64,000 nucleotides of DNA from Tetragonia tetragonoides (GCA_038025085.1 CM076140.1:18536001-18600000), one strand, 5' to 3'. Counted from the first letter of the stretch, positions 1 to 12,053 are shown. Notes: generated from the letters alone by a model not told the origin. Program-made: numbers and translations.

Positions 1-1378
1 CTTGATGGGTGGAAGGGGGTGTATTTCTCTCTCGGGGGCAGGATCACTATTCTGCAACCCTGTCTTGCTAGCATTCCCCTTACTACCTTTCACTCTTCAA
101 GATCCCGGTTAGCGTAGCTAAACGGATCGAGAGGATGATGCGGGATTTCCTGTGGTCGGGGGCGGACGGGGGTAAGAGAGATCACCTTGTCAGTTAGGAT
201 CATGTATGTAGACCTAAGTCAGAGGGGGGTCTTGGGTTTGGCCGGTTGGTGTCTAAGAACATCTCGTTGGTCGGTAAGTGGTTGTGGCGTTTTCCATTGG
301 AGCCCGATTCTCTATGGCACTGAGTAATCAGGAGCAAGTACGGTCTGCACCAAAATGGATGGGATGTCCGGACTGGTAGTGGAGTTTCTCATGCTTGCCC
401 TTGGAAGTTTATCTCACAGGTATCGCCTCTTTTCTTTCCCCTGGTTAGATTTAATGTGGGTAATGGACAACGGGTAAGGTTCTGGGAGGATGTGTGGAAA
501 GGAGATATGCCTTTTTCATCCACATACCCGACCCTTCATGAGGCGCCGGTGTCGGACTTCTATTCCAACGCCGGTGGCTCGTGGGACCTTCATTTACGCC
601 GACCTCCACATGATCGTGAGATGGAGGAACTAGTTTCTCTCCTAAGTGTTCTTAACACTACTCTTCTTACCCCAAGGGGTGATTCACGGACTTGGGAAGG
701 AGACTCCTCCGGTGTCTTCTCCTGTAATTCCTTCCTGCATTGGCTTAGCCTTCCCTCTCAATTTCCCCATTTCCCTCTTGCTACATACATTTGGAAGTCT
801 AAGGTTCCTCTAAAGGTGCGCGCCTTTGTATGGACCCTGGTGGTAGGCAGGGTGAATACCCATGACATGATGCAGCGGCGGAGGCCTGGATGGTGTTTAT
901 CGCCGGGTGTGTGTGTAATGTGTCGCCATGATTGTGAGGATGGATTACATATGTTTGTGTCGTGTGATTTTGCTAGGATATTGTGGGATAGGCTGAACGG
1001 GGGGGGGAACATTTTGCAAGCCCGGCTACAGTGGGGCAGTTCTTACAGATGCGGTTTGCTGCTGCTAGGAGGGGGCGGGAGGGTAAGTTGTGGTGGCGGT
1101 GTGCGTTTATGGCCATTCTGTGGTGTATTTGGCTAGAGCGGAATTCGAGGATCTTCTCCGCGTCTGGAAAACAGTTGATTATGTTTGGGATCACGCTATT
1201 TACTTAGCATCACTTAGGGCTAAGGCAGCAGGGACATTCAAGGGTGTCCCGCTTACTCTAGTTCAGTTGCAGTGGCGGGACTTGTAGATATTTTTTGCTG
1301 ACTTCTTGTCCTCCACCTTTTTGTATTCTTTCATTGATTCATTAATAAAAAAAATTCTTATCTAAAAAAAAAAAAAAA
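1..1378 (+). mobile_element. LINE (L1-type) 3' fragment, decayed
   Basis: Non-LTR retrotransposon cut by the left edge of the window. Frames carry the end of the reverse transcriptase and the plant zf-RVT zinc-binding domain: FWEDVWKGD, then PLKVRAFVW, then a Cys/His cluster VCVMCRH with a following H...C and LWDRL (456-1136). The tail matches the other LINEs here (AKAAG..., then TTGATTCATTAATAAAA, then TTCTTATCT) and ends in about 15 A at 1361-1378. Frameshifts and an in-frame TAG near 197 show it is not coding. The family assignment is strong; its 5' end and target duplication are outside the window. Confidence 0.85.
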
Positions 1379-1779
1379 GATATGTAGATAGGTGGAGTTG
1401 TCTGCTTCTATTTAAAAGCTTCTGTAGATTGGTTATCTTTAGCTTTCAATGGACAAGGAGTAAAAAATCTTTTGGCAGCCTGCTTCTATTGTCATGCTTT
1501 GGGCTTGTGTTGTGGTTGGACCGTTGGAGTGATGATAAAATATTCTCAGAAAAGGGTACTGGTTGTTCCCTATGAGACCAACAGTTCATCTAATTTCTTT
1601 TTGGAAACTGCTCTGGGCTTTTTCAAAGTATTCTTAATTCTTTATTTGATATACAGCATGACTGAGACATTGTTTTTCTGGTCTATGAGCTTGCTGATAT
1701 CTGCCGTTCTTGGAAAATATATACAAAACTTGTACTCAGCTTTTCTATTTTGTTTTCATTGATTTTGTTTTTTGGGAGA
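1379..1779. other. no recognisable feature
   Basis: AT-rich sequence between two LINE fragments. The only open frame (1472-1762, plus) has no recognisable domain. It probably belongs to the last introns or 3' flank of the PPME1 gene to its right. Confidence 0.4.
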
Positions 1780-2766
1780 AATCCTGGCCTATAACAAACG
1801 GAAAGGGTTAGAAGACAAGGACAAGAAATTAATTTATCCCGCCCGCATCAAGTCTTCCAGGAAAACTAAGTCAGAAAAACCCACCTGTTCCTCTCCATTA
1901 AAATACACCAAACCAGAACATCGCACACCTCCAAAGTACCTTCCCCTCCTTTCTAGGCCCAAAGCCCATTACCTAAAACGTCAAAAACAAGTTGGAAGTG
2001 CAAACCCAGCCTTTTTTGAAGAACCCAAATAACCGCTGTTGAATACTCCAAGCAAATGGATACTGCAGCAATAATCACTCATTTCTTTCCCCACTCCCAA
2101 AACACATCATGCAAACATCTGTAGAGAGCATCTAGTAAAGCTTACATCTCGGTCACAGTCGCACATTATTGGTGTTAACTATTAAGAAAGGCGCTAAAGA
2201 AAGTTTGCACCATCAAGGCGACTTTGGCACCCTAAATAACAGAGCTAAGAGGAAAGGATGAATTATGGGGCCTGGTGGTCAGATGCTGGAAAAAGGATTG
2301 ACAAGCAAAAATCCCAGTGTTTGATAGCCCAAGGCCCAAATCCTTATGTTTGAATAACATCATATGCAAAGTAATTAAGCAACGAAGTAAGCTAGCCAGC
2401 TCATCAAACTAATCAACACTCCTTGTGAAATGGAAATTCCTAGTGAAATCAATGGCAGGATGAAGAAGGCACTTCATTTACCAACATGGGTTGTGCGTTC
2501 CGTCCTCCAAGGCCTCCACGAGATAGAGGAGTCATCAACGGTATAAAAGTGAAAAATAGACATGCGACATAGAGAAGAGAGACTGTAGAGACAAGGGAAC
2601 ATCACAAAACGGGAGCATCCCCTCTCCAAATGTTCTCCCAGAGAAGTCCTAAGCCCAACTTTGAAGCTATGCATAGGATGGAAAGTGGGACATTAACTAA
2701 GAAATGAACTCCAGCACCTAGCACAAGTGACATTGCCACCAGCATAAGTATCCAAACCATTGTGTT

Positions 2767-3616
2767 CAGGGGCGGAACTAGGGGGGACGGGCAGGACCCT
2801 TTCCTCCCCCAAGTCCCTGAAAGTCTTTAAATATTTACTCTGTCCCTTCTAATCATTTGATGATGGAAGCTCAGTTGGCAAAGGAGCTTCAAAAGTCTCT
2901 TCCATATCGAAGGTTCCGAGTTCGAAATCTGCTCGACCACTTTTCTTGAGCTTGGCTTATTTGTTGCTTTAAAATTACTTTTTTGGGGCTCTTCCAACTT
3001 TGTCTTTTACTAAACCATTTTATAGGGTATTTTCTTCTTTTTTTTTGATAAAGATTTTATTGGATTTTGTCATTGTGGCATTATTGCTACATCTCTGCTT
3101 CCATGTTTAACATTTTGGCAATTATAATTAATTGTTCTTTGTTCTTTTTGTTAAACACCTCTCTTGTTCCAATGTTTATTATTTTTTTTGAGGTTTAGTA
3201 TTTGGGTATTTTGGCTTTTCCTTTTAACAAACAAACAACTTCTAGAATCTTTATTTTCTAATTTACAATCTTTTATAAGGAGACGAAAGGTGGATTTTGA
3301 ATACGAATTTGAGATACGTTTTTAAAATTTTGCAACGAAAGAATCAATCAGAATCCTTTCATATAGGATTCAAAGTTACATTTAACTTTTCCAGCCAAAC
3401 TTGGCCATTAATTTTTCTGGCGTATCGAGTAAGGACAAAGAAACAATAGTGTTGGATATAAATCTTGCGCTAAAAATACTCTTACAATTTCATAGTTGTT
3501 TGATTTGAAGAAAATATAATTATCAAAGCTATATACTGAAAGAGTATATAACAAATTTAAATACTAATAGTCGCCCCGCCCCGCCCCCGCCCCCCCGGTT
3601 TCTGGTTCCGCCCCTG
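2767..3616. mobile_element. hAT-type MITE, 850 bp
   Basis: The ends are inverted: CAGGGGCGGAACTA at the left and GGTTCCGCCCCTG at the right. They are flanked by the exact 8-bp duplication ATTGTGTT at 2759-2766 and 3617-3624. TIRs starting CAGGGGCGG and 8-bp target duplications are diagnostic of non-autonomous hAT elements in plants. No transposase frame remains. It sits inside an older minus-strand LINE fragment and carries a tRNA-like segment (separate entry). Confidence 0.88.
2855..2940 (+). repeat. tRNA-like (SINE head-like) segment inside the hAT MITE
   Basis: AAGCTCAGTTGGCAAAGG (about 2868) resembles a pol III A box. GAGTTCGAAATC (about 2918) resembles a B box, about 50 bases downstream, as in a tRNA or tRNA-derived SINE. 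The acceptor stem is not convincing, so it is not called a tRNA. It could be a captured tRNA or SINE head, or chance similarity. Confidence 0.4.
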
Positions 3617-3840
3617 ATTGTGTTTGACTCCGTGGTAGCTCCGAATAACCATGTATCAAATAGAGTCTGGTTACCCTAAATAAAAAAAATAGAGTCTGGT
3701 TGTAAGGGAACCACCATAACCACTTACCCACCAGGGTCCAGGGCAATGTTTTTAGACACCACATTAGCTAGACCAAGCCCTCCCATCTCCTTAGCCTTGG
3801 ACACACTATCCCTAGCAACATGATTCCTATTCTCTCTCTC

Positions 3841-4179
3841 ATACAACTGTTACCCAAACTAACCAGAAAACACTTGAAATATATGCATCTCAAAACTGTC
3901 TAACTAGTAAATATACTTAGTATGAGGTATAATGTCATAACCGCACATTCTTGTCATAGCAACATATAATATTCTTTATTCTAACAAAATCAATTACATC
4001 TTTATTGTTTGAAACATACTACATTCTACTTCTTTGTTGTTAAGTGGACGATGTTAGTCATTGAAGTTAACAGATGTGCATTTGTGTTCAACGTTACAAT
4101 GAGGCAGAGAAAGAAAACAAAAGGGGGTGGAGAAGCAGGCAATATTATACGTAAGATTGCCAATGGGTCATTAACATAC
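3841..4179. other. PPME1 intron sequence, nothing recognised
   Basis: Lies just downstream of the last PPME1 exon found. A good donor (GTATGTTA on the minus strand) leaves that exon at 4179. The remaining C-terminal exons are not here. Confidence 0.4.
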
Positions 4180-7100
4180 CGCTTTTTCTATGGTTGGAAA
4201 ATGTTGCATCCTGCTTGATAGAATTTTCTGCATGTGAATCAACGAAGCCAAGGCTGTTCCCTGATACGAACACGATGTACCATTCTCAATTCAAGTTGAA
4301 ACAACTATACGTCCAGGACAAGTTATGAAAGAAGCACGTATTAATAACTGTCAGACCTCAACAACATCCACAATCACAAGTCCGGCCAAACTAGGTAAGG
4401 TTTTCTTAGCAGCAACATGCACAGCAACAGAACCTCCCATGCTGCAGTGGCATCCATAATTATATCAAAGATCAGTGTAAAGCAAACGACTGTATATTAC
4501 TTTGGGGGGGGTGGGGCTAGAAAATCCATTTGCTATTTTGATCAAAAAAAATCCATATGCTCTAGTTGGTGACAATTGTTATTAGAAGGCTATTAGTTTT
4601 CCCAATCACCAAAAGTTCATACAGCTTCAAGAATTTCTTGAACATCCTCATATCCCCCTCCACTGCAAGATATCATGAGTGCTAAGCTTGACTAGAACCA
4701 AAGTCCAAACAAAAGCCTGCACCTTCAGAGGAAACTTCGACTTCCAAATGAAATCAGAAAACTTAGACTTACAATTCTTCAGTCTTGTTTAGCTAGTATC
4801 CCTCTTTATTATCTCTCCTTGTTTAGGATTCCTGTGGGTGTAGCTAATAGGATTGAGAGGATTATGAGGGACTTCCTTTGGTCTGGGGTAGGGGAGGGCA
4901 GGAGAGAACACTTGGTTAGTTGGGACCGTGTTTGCCGGCCGAAAACGGAGGGGGGACTGGGTTTTGGTAGGTTGGTGTCCAAGAACATTTCGTTAGTGGG
5001 TACGTGGTTGTGGCGGTTTCCCCTGAGTCTGATTCCCTCTGGCACCGAGTTATCAGGAGCAAGTACGGTCTTATGCACAACGGGTGGGATGCTCATGCTG
5101 GCTCCAACGTTTCTCATGCATGCCCTTGGAAGTTCATTTCCCAGGTATCGACTCTATACTTTCCACTGGTCAGGTTTAATGTGGGTAATGGTCTTCGGGT
5201 TCAGTTCCGGGAGGATGTGTGGAAGGGCGACATCCCTTTCTCTTCTGCATATCCTCGGGTTTTCCGGCTGTCTACCCTTCACGGGCCCCAGTGGTTGCAT
5301 TTTATTATTCTGCCACGGGTGGGTCTTGGGACTTACATTTGCGCCGGGCACCACATGATAGAGAGATGGAGGAGCTTGTTTCCCTCCTAAGTGTTCTTAA
5401 CTCTACCCTTCTCGTCCCTAGGGACGACTCTCGGACTTGGACAGGGGTCTTCTCGTTAAAGTCCTTCCTTTTTCACATTAGCCTTCCTTCACAATTTCCC
5501 CGTTTTCCGTTAGCTACATTTATTTGGAAGTCTAAGGTTCCATTGAAGGTACGTGCTTTTGTGTGGACTTTGGTACTAGGAAGGGCCACATTTGACATGC
5601 TGCAGCGCCGGAGACCAGGTTGGTCACTTTTACCGGGGTTTTGCGTGATGTGTCGTCATAGTGAGGAGAATTGCTTGCATTTGTTTGTGCTATGTGATTT
5701 GGCAAGGAGTTTATGGGATAGGTTGTTGTGTGGGGAGAGTTTTGTGTGCCCAGTGGGCAGTTTCTTGCAGTTACGGTTTGTTGCGATGAGGAGAAACAAG
5801 GAGGGGCGGTTGTTGTGGAGGTGTGCTTGCATGGCTATACTTTGGTGCATTTGGTTGGAGAGAAACTCGAGGATCTTTTCCGAGGCTAGGAAGACTATTG
5901 ATAATATCTGGGATCACGTAGTTTACTTGGCTTCTCTTTGGGCTAAGGCGGCGGGGGCCTTTTAGGGCGTCCCGCTCACTATAGTACAGCGCCATTGGCG
6001 AGATGTATAGTTACTTATATTTTTTGTTATTGAGGATGCCTCATCCTCCTTTATCTCTTTTGTATTCTTAACATTTGATTAATAAAAAATTTTCTTATCT
6101 AAAAAAATTAAATCAGAAAACTGGAAATAAGGATATTGTGATGGAAGATCAAGATGACGAACGAAGGATTTAATGGAGAAGCCCTAAGGAGTCTCCAATC
6201 CAAACCCGAGAATCATTATTATGGACAAAAAGAATGGTGTCCAAGACACTAATTAAGGAGGTGAGTTTCGCTGCTCTCTATTGCAGCCTCTTTGCCAAGC
6301 ATTGGGTTAATTTTGAAGTTCATGTAACGAGTTTAATCGTCTCGTCCTATGAACTACATACATTGGAGTACAAATCTCTTTGGTTTTCAGTTTTGCAACT
6401 ATTTTGTTTACTTTGTCACAAGGCAATGCCAAGAACAGATTATTTCATCTGGTTACACACAGAAACATTGGTTATCTAGTCTCAACACCCATGAAGTTCT
6501 GAAATCACAATCTAGTTTGGAGTCTTTTTGCCATTAGGTTCACATAGGAAAAAATATCAAAATACAAAAATTAGGAAGCCAGAACTTCCTTTGCTGAAAA
6601 AATGATTATGATGATATTAAAGTTGGAGGAAGCTAAGCACAAACGAGGACATACCTATGGCCAACAAGCACAATTGCTGGAGGGGAATCTCCATACATTG
6701 TCTTTACTGCAGCCAACACATCGGTGCATAAAGTCTGCAGATAATGAAATGCAAACTTATTCCTAGTCTAGGACGGTCTATAGAGTACAAATATTAGAAA
6801 TAAAACAATTGAAGATGGTTTAGCTCTTAGGAAGACACAATTGATGCTGAAAAAATACATAAGTAGATCTTAGGCATTTTCACCTCAATTGACAGGTCCA
6901 GATCATTATTAGTAATTGATTTCCCATGTCCTCTCAAGTCCATAGCCACAAGCCGAGCTTTCTCCTTAATCTTACTTGCTGACAATGCAAATGAAAGCCT
7001 GGTCAAATGAATTTCATATATCAGATAGAGAAAAAGAGAAACAGTCACTTGACACTATGTTATTATACGTATTGATGATGTATAGCAAAAAGAAATGTAT

Positions 7101-10100
7101 TTAAGAAAAAATAAGACTTCTGATTGCATTTTCTCCTGAGACTCATCATCAAGTGAAAAAATGTGAAATCCATCAAAGGTCACGACAATGATGTGTGATT
7201 CAACAAAATGATTAGTTGGAAAGGAGAATACAAGCCCTTAAATGAATGGGGTACCAAATATCAACAAGAATGAGCTTTTAGAACTGTAAGTTCAATCACA
7301 CATGAACAGCAGTAAAAGAAACAATAAATAATTTTTTTAAGATAGCGTGGGTGTCCAAGCTTTGCTTGACTAATTCCATGGGCACTGAAGTTAACGACCA
7401 GGAAAAAAAACAATAAAAAATAAGAACAAAGAAGTACTCTAGTCATACCGAATGAAACCCTAATTGATCAGAGGAGCACGGAAAGATTGACTTGGTTAGC
7501 CAGATTATAAAGCAAAAACAATAACCCATGAAGCATGGTTGGAATGAAGAAGAAACAAGCTCCTACAGTGAGAAATGCCACAGACTGCATGAAACAATTC
7601 TAGCCATCTTTTGACATTTGGTCAGAGAGGAATACAAGGGACTTCGAAGATAAAACTTAAAACAAGAAAACAGGATTTTAAATGAAATGATCAGAAGAGA
7701 AGTTTGAATATTCTTTCGTCTACACCTCAAGTCTCAACTACTACCCACAAATACCAAAAATAATACTAAATAAAGAAAATTAAAATGGAAAAGAAATGGA
7801 GCTTGCATGAGAATAATCAAGGATGTCTGATAACATTTAAGATGAAAGATAAAATCTCTCTCAATTATCCCCCAAAAAAAAATAATCGTCCCAAAAAAAA
7901 ATTACATAAAGAAAAGTGCATTAATATGATATCAAATGTACAGCAGAAGAGAGAATAAGGTATCCTCTAAATAATACATATACAGATTGCCCCAATTCCC
8001 TAGGATATCAGTAATAGTATAACCCCGGGAAGCCCCCGCAGCCCTAGCCCAAAGAGAAGCTAGGTCAGTTGCCTTCTCCCAAAGCATTGCAGGATGAACA
8101 GAAATCCCATGGAACACATGTGCATTTCTCCCCAACCAGAAACACCACAAAATTGCAAAAAAAGCATTACGCCACTACAACTTCCTCTCTTTCCTACCCC
8201 AAAGCCGGGAAATTGCATCTCTAAGAATGCCTCAACACTGGACGGCTATACCCACACCTCCTCAGGAATCAACCTATGCCAAAGGCTACGGGCCACATCA
8301 CACCAAAGGAAAAGATGTGCAGAAGTCTCGCTACTAGACCGGCAAAGCCAACAAATGTCGGGCGCCAAAGTCTCCTCCGCTGCATGCCTTAGATCATTAG
8401 TATTGACCCCATCCAACACTAGAGTCCACACAAACGGCTTCACCTTCAGGCACACCTTGGCTTTCCAGATAAAGTCTGCTAGAGGAAATCGAAGGAGAGG
8501 TGTATGCAGACAACAAAAAAAGGACTTGCAAAGAAACTCCCCCGAAGGATCCCCAACCCACCTTTTAGAATCATCTGAACTCGAAAGATGAACTGAGTCC
8601 ACAAGTTCCAAAAGGCATATGAGCTCTAGCATCTTCCTACCATGAGGTGGTCGACGAAGGTGTAGATTTCAAGAAACACTCTGCAATGGGATAAAACTCA
8701 GCAACTACAGCATCATGAAGAGTGGATAACTGGAACAATCGAGGGAACCTCCCACAGAAAGGCTTGCCACCCCTCCAAACATCTTTCCAAAACCCAGACC
8801 ATTTCCAAGTTCCACCTCAACACATGGAAGGAAGTGTGAAGCGACCTGTAAAATGAACTTCCACGGGCTTGCATGTGTAGAGTTTCCTGTGACCAGAGCA
8901 TCCCACCCATTTTGTTGCAGCCCTGTTCCGAAAAACCCGATGCCACATGAAAACGCAAACGCCATTTGCCAACAAGAGCAATATTCTTCGCCACCATCCT
9001 GCCCACACCCAAGCCCTCTCCGCCTTAGGCCTAAACACCCTATCCCAACTCACCAAATGATCCTTCCTCTCCCCATCCACTTCCACACCACAAGAACTCC
9101 CTCATAAGTTTCTCAATCCTTTGAGCCACAGCCACCGGAATTCGAAACAATGATAGATAGTACAAGGGAATACTGGAAAGACAAAATTGAACAAGAGTAA
9201 TCCTGCCCCCAAAGAGGAATAGACCCGATTCCAACCATCCAAACGCTTGAACACCCGCTGCACAACGGGCTCCTAAAAAGCCTCTGATCCTCCGTAGTTT
9301 TTTTCTTTATAAATGTTTCAAACTACAATAATTGTATTCTGATCACTGTATAATGTCAAAAGACTATCACGAAATTTTCCAGGTAAACCATCTCGTTGAT
9401 CTACTGTCTATTAACCCTGATCTCCCATTAGTGAAATCAAGACTGCAACTGACACATGAATACTCTAATGGCACAGATTCTGTAGTTTGTTAATAGTATG
9501 GATGACTGAATGAGCAGAAAAAATTTAATTCGACCATGAAATATTTTTTCTTGCTATTCCTGTGATGGAAGGAAGCTTAAGCATTTCTTTTGGCCTAGTA
9601 GGGACTGGAACTCAGGTACAGCAGCCCACAACCCAAGCCCCCCTTCACCACCCCACAAACAACTGGTTTGGGCTTGATTTGACCCCACACACTCCGCTAA
9701 CATAAGGACCTCGTCACCCATGTTTGGTAGTGATGAGCGACAAGCTCTAACAGTAGAGGATAATCAAAAGAGGGCATGCTAACAGATGAAGGTGTGTTTT
9801 AATAGTTTTTTATTAGATAAGAAATTCTTTCATTAAAGAACGAAGAGAATCATTAGAAGTTTAGAGGACAAGGGTCCTTAGCAAAGACAAATGACAAGCC
9901 ACTCCACAGACGTTGAATATCGGTGAGTGATAAAAGCCCTGGCCGCTTTGGCCCAAAGGCATTCCAAATAAACTACATGATCCCAAATATAATCAATAGG
10001 CTTGCCAGCAGAAGTACCCTTCGTGTTTCTCAGATGAAGGCATGTTTTTTTAGTAGATACCATTGTTCATTTCTTCAGTAAAAGCTAATTCATTAAGTGC

Positions 10101-11990
10101 TACGCCAATAAAGGTCATTCATGGATTCTAAAATAATGAAAGTTAAAACACATTCGACATATTCCATAAAAGGTTTTTCAGATACCCAGAATATCCGCCT
10201 CCATGCAAACAAAATACTATTGGTCCTTCTGAACCCGCTTTATATACATGAAAGACCTGAAATCAGGAAGAAGATACAAGTAAGACATAATAATTGCATT
10301 GTCCTAGGAAGCACAGACACCCTGAATAGATGCCATGTCATGTAACCAATACGCCAACCCGGCACGACATGACAAACGTGACCGGGACATTTCAAGATTT
10401 TCACACACACACCGTCACACCCTAATTGGAGGTTATCCCTGTCCATATCCATGCAACCTAGAAAAAGACAAGACTGTTTCTTACATTTTCAGTGTCTGGT
10501 ATACAGATATCATCCTCTTCATCGAAATAACCCCGCCAATCTAGGGGTGAGTATTTTTGCGTTGAACTCCTGCATTAAAATGAAAATTTGATTACGTAAC
10601 AATAATGCATATACAGAAAAGTAATTAAGTATGCACCAGTCCCACACTCCCACTACACCTAACGATTGAGCTCTCTAACATTCACTCGAAACTCATTGAC
10701 TTGCAAAGAGGGAGGTGGGAACCAATTTCATTGATCAGCAAACTAGAGGGATCTCTATAGATTCTGAAAGTACAAAACCAGAATCAGAAATTTTCTGAAA
10801 AATACATGAAATTTGATGGAAGTTTTGTCAACCTTTTGCTTTTTATCATACCACGCCACTTTAAGTGTCCAAGTCCAGGCATACATACATAAATGGATTA
10901 CTATTAGTACATGGCTACATGCTCACATAAAAGATCGGGATAGAATTTATGACGCTCTCTATCTGTAATCAACACAGCAGAGTGCAGACTCTATTTCTTT
11001 AAAATATCAATCTCATAAACGACCTACACTTTCGGGGTAGCAGTACACAGAAAAGAAACCACCTAGCAAACTCAATCATCACAGTACAAATCCAACAAAT
11101 GCCAAAGCAACAGGCGTTTCTAACCAAAGCTTTCCCAAATAGATACGCAACATGAAATGTCAAAAGTCTTGTCCTTAAAATGAACTGCTTGTGAAACATA
11201 CTAATTAAACAACCCACTTAATTTTCCTCTACCTCTTATACTTATTGTAAACTAGCTGCACACTAAACTATACATACTAACTCAATCAAGAGTCATTCAA
11301 AACCCTTTCTGCTTGCAATGGTAAGGTTGCGTACATATAAACTAGCAGCTCACTCAGCTTATGCCAATGGAACCCTCATGGTTCTTGACGGGGCTTAGAT
11401 TGATAATGTAGCTACTCGTCGAATCACGTCGTACTTCACTCGACTTACCCTCACCCTCCTACCCCCCACCACAAAATTTCCTAAGCTATAAAGATTGTTT
11501 GAACTTGTATAACATTAGGTCATTTTGCCAATCATAATCTCCATTTAGCAACTAACCAAATGAATATAATCGTAACATATCAACTACACTGTCATGTCCT
11601 GATATAAACATATACATATAAATGTATATGCATTATGCAATCCATGAACACAAAAAATAAGGTTAACGAAATGAAATGGAAACAATCATCTAATTCCACT
11701 AAAAATAAACTATCAACTGCTATCAAAATCCTGTAAACAATCATCTAATTTAATAGCACTAAATTCATTTTTATAAGAATGCAGAAAATAATAATCATAA
11801 AATCAGAAATGTTTGAGAGAGAGAGATACCGGGTAGCAGGACGATCGGGGATGTGAGAGGAAACGGAGGGATGTTGGGGCGGTGGTGGTAAGTGCGACGG
11901 TCGTTGGTCATCGGAGTTTTCGTCTTCTTCTGTTAGCGAAGTGAGAGTTGAAGTGTCCATTGATGATGATACTGTGGTTTGGTCACTCAT
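4180..11990 (-). CDS. PPME1: protein phosphatase methylesterase 1 (PP2A methylesterase), 5' part
   Basis: An alpha/beta-hydrolase that removes the carboxyl-methyl group from the C-terminal Leu of the PP2A catalytic subunit. Seven coding exons on the minus strand join in phase: 11990-11830, 10569-10485, 10256-10186, 6998-6884, 6734-6655, 4441-4357, 4260-4180, giving 226 residues. Landmarks in order: acidic and proline-rich N-terminus ([10 protein letters not shown]), [14 protein letters not shown], oxyanion region [16 protein letters not shown], and the nucleophile elbow GHSMGG split by intron 5 (Ser171), then [14 protein letters not shown]. The C-terminal third, about 120 residues in the family and carrying the catalytic His, was not found to the left, so those exons are probably outside the window. 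Introns 3 and 5 are swollen by LINEs. The start is the first ATG of the only frame that splices in phase. Family assignment is near certain; the donor after 4357 (GTCTGA) is weaker than the others. Confidence 0.88.
4640..6240 (-). mobile_element. LINE fragment (minus) forming the target of a second LINE
   Basis: Minus-strand sequence at 6240-6123 and 4763-4640 together reads as one decayed LINE segment. The lower part translates as [16 protein letters not shown], the conserved start of the zf-RVT domain. The two parts are now separated by the plus-strand LINE at 4764-6109. Both lie in intron 5 of PPME1. Confidence 0.6.
4764..6109 (+). mobile_element. 5'-truncated LINE inserted in an older LINE
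   Basis: Frames at 4819-5035, 5004-5260 and 5294-5965 cover the C-terminal reverse transcriptase ([24 protein letters not shown]), the connection [12 protein letters not shown], and the zf-RVT domain ([16 protein letters not shown]). The 3' end is AATAAAAAATTTTCTTATCT plus a short A run. It is bounded by the exact 13-bp duplication AAATCAGAAAACT at 4751-4763 and 6110-6122, so both ends are certain. Frameshifts make it non-coding. It lies antisense to PPME1 in intron 5. Confidence 0.92.
7329..7407 (-). mobile_element. Au-like SINE, 3' stub
   Basis: On the minus strand it reads GGTCGTTAACTTCAG, then CCCATGGAATTAGTC, then TTGGACACCCACGC followed by TATC and A's, the typical 3' part of plant Au SINEs. 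It is flanked by AAACAATAAA at 7319-7328 and 7408-7417. The tRNA-like head is missing. A second stub of the same length class lies at 61858. It lies in PPME1 intron 3. Confidence 0.65.
7930..9293 (-). mobile_element. 5'-truncated LINE in PPME1 intron 3
   Basis: Minus-strand frames run from [11 protein letters not shown] and [18 protein letters not shown] (9293-9160), through [12 protein letters not shown] and the connection region (9086-8705), to the zf-RVT domain ([24 protein letters not shown]..., [15 protein letters not shown] at 8632-8246) and the tail [14 protein letters not shown] (about 8040). Several frameshifts are present. It lacks the poly(A) seen on its relatives, and no target duplication was found. 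It is transcribed in the same direction as PPME1. Confidence 0.82.
9294..9782. other. PPME1 intron 3, nothing recognised
   Basis: AT-rich intron sequence between two LINE insertions, with no coding frame or clear repeat. Confidence 0.4.
9801..10030 (-). mobile_element. LINE 3' stub
   Basis: Only the last 230 bases of the LINE family: [20 protein letters not shown], and the tail TTCTTATCTAATAAAAA read on the minus strand. It is flanked by imperfect duplications starting CAGATGAAGG at 9783-9800 and 10031-10048 (two mismatches). It is an independent, strongly 5'-truncated insertion in PPME1 intron 3. Confidence 0.75.
10570..11829. other. PPME1 intron 1, nothing recognised
   Basis: An unusually plain 1.26-kb intron, GT...AG on the minus strand (donor GTATCT, acceptor TTTTAATGCAG). 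The short frames inside show no domain. Confidence 0.5.
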
Positions 11991-12045
11991 AGTTGAGAAG
12001 GTTTAACTGGAAAGAGAACAATGGAGAATCCAGATCAAAATCATC

Positions 12046-12053
12046 ATATATAT
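12046..12053 (-). promoter_or_regulatory. candidate TATA box of PPME1
   Basis: An ATATATAT stretch about 55 bases upstream of the PPME1 ATG, the usual spacing for a short plant 5' leader. Position and composition are the only evidence. Confidence 0.3.

Larger units (their letters stand above)
1780..3840 (-). mobile_element. old LINE fragment, minus strand, split by a hAT MITE
   Basis: Broken minus-strand frames resemble the LINE family seen elsewhere in the window. 3840-3617 reads like the end of the reverse transcriptase (MGGLGLANVVSKNIAL..., KWLWWFP). 2766-2470 reads like the stretch before the zinc-binding domain (VGLRTSLGEHLERG). Around 1975-1880 it resembles the tail region (RKEGKVLWRCA). 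Many stops and frameshifts are present, so it is much older than the LINEs at 4764 and 39760. It is interrupted at 2767-3616 by a MITE with a perfect 8-bp target duplication. The lower boundary is uncertain. Confidence 0.6.

Noticed and set aside
1472..2032. Plus frames as a small membrane protein and a basic protein
   Set aside because: No family resemblance; the second overlaps the decayed minus-strand LINE.
2855..2940. A true tRNA gene
   Set aside because: A and B box-like words exist, but no convincing acceptor or anticodon stem could be folded by eye.
1..4179. C-terminal exons of PPME1
   Set aside because: I looked on the minus strand for the remaining third of the protein, including the catalytic His region, and found only LINE and MITE sequence.
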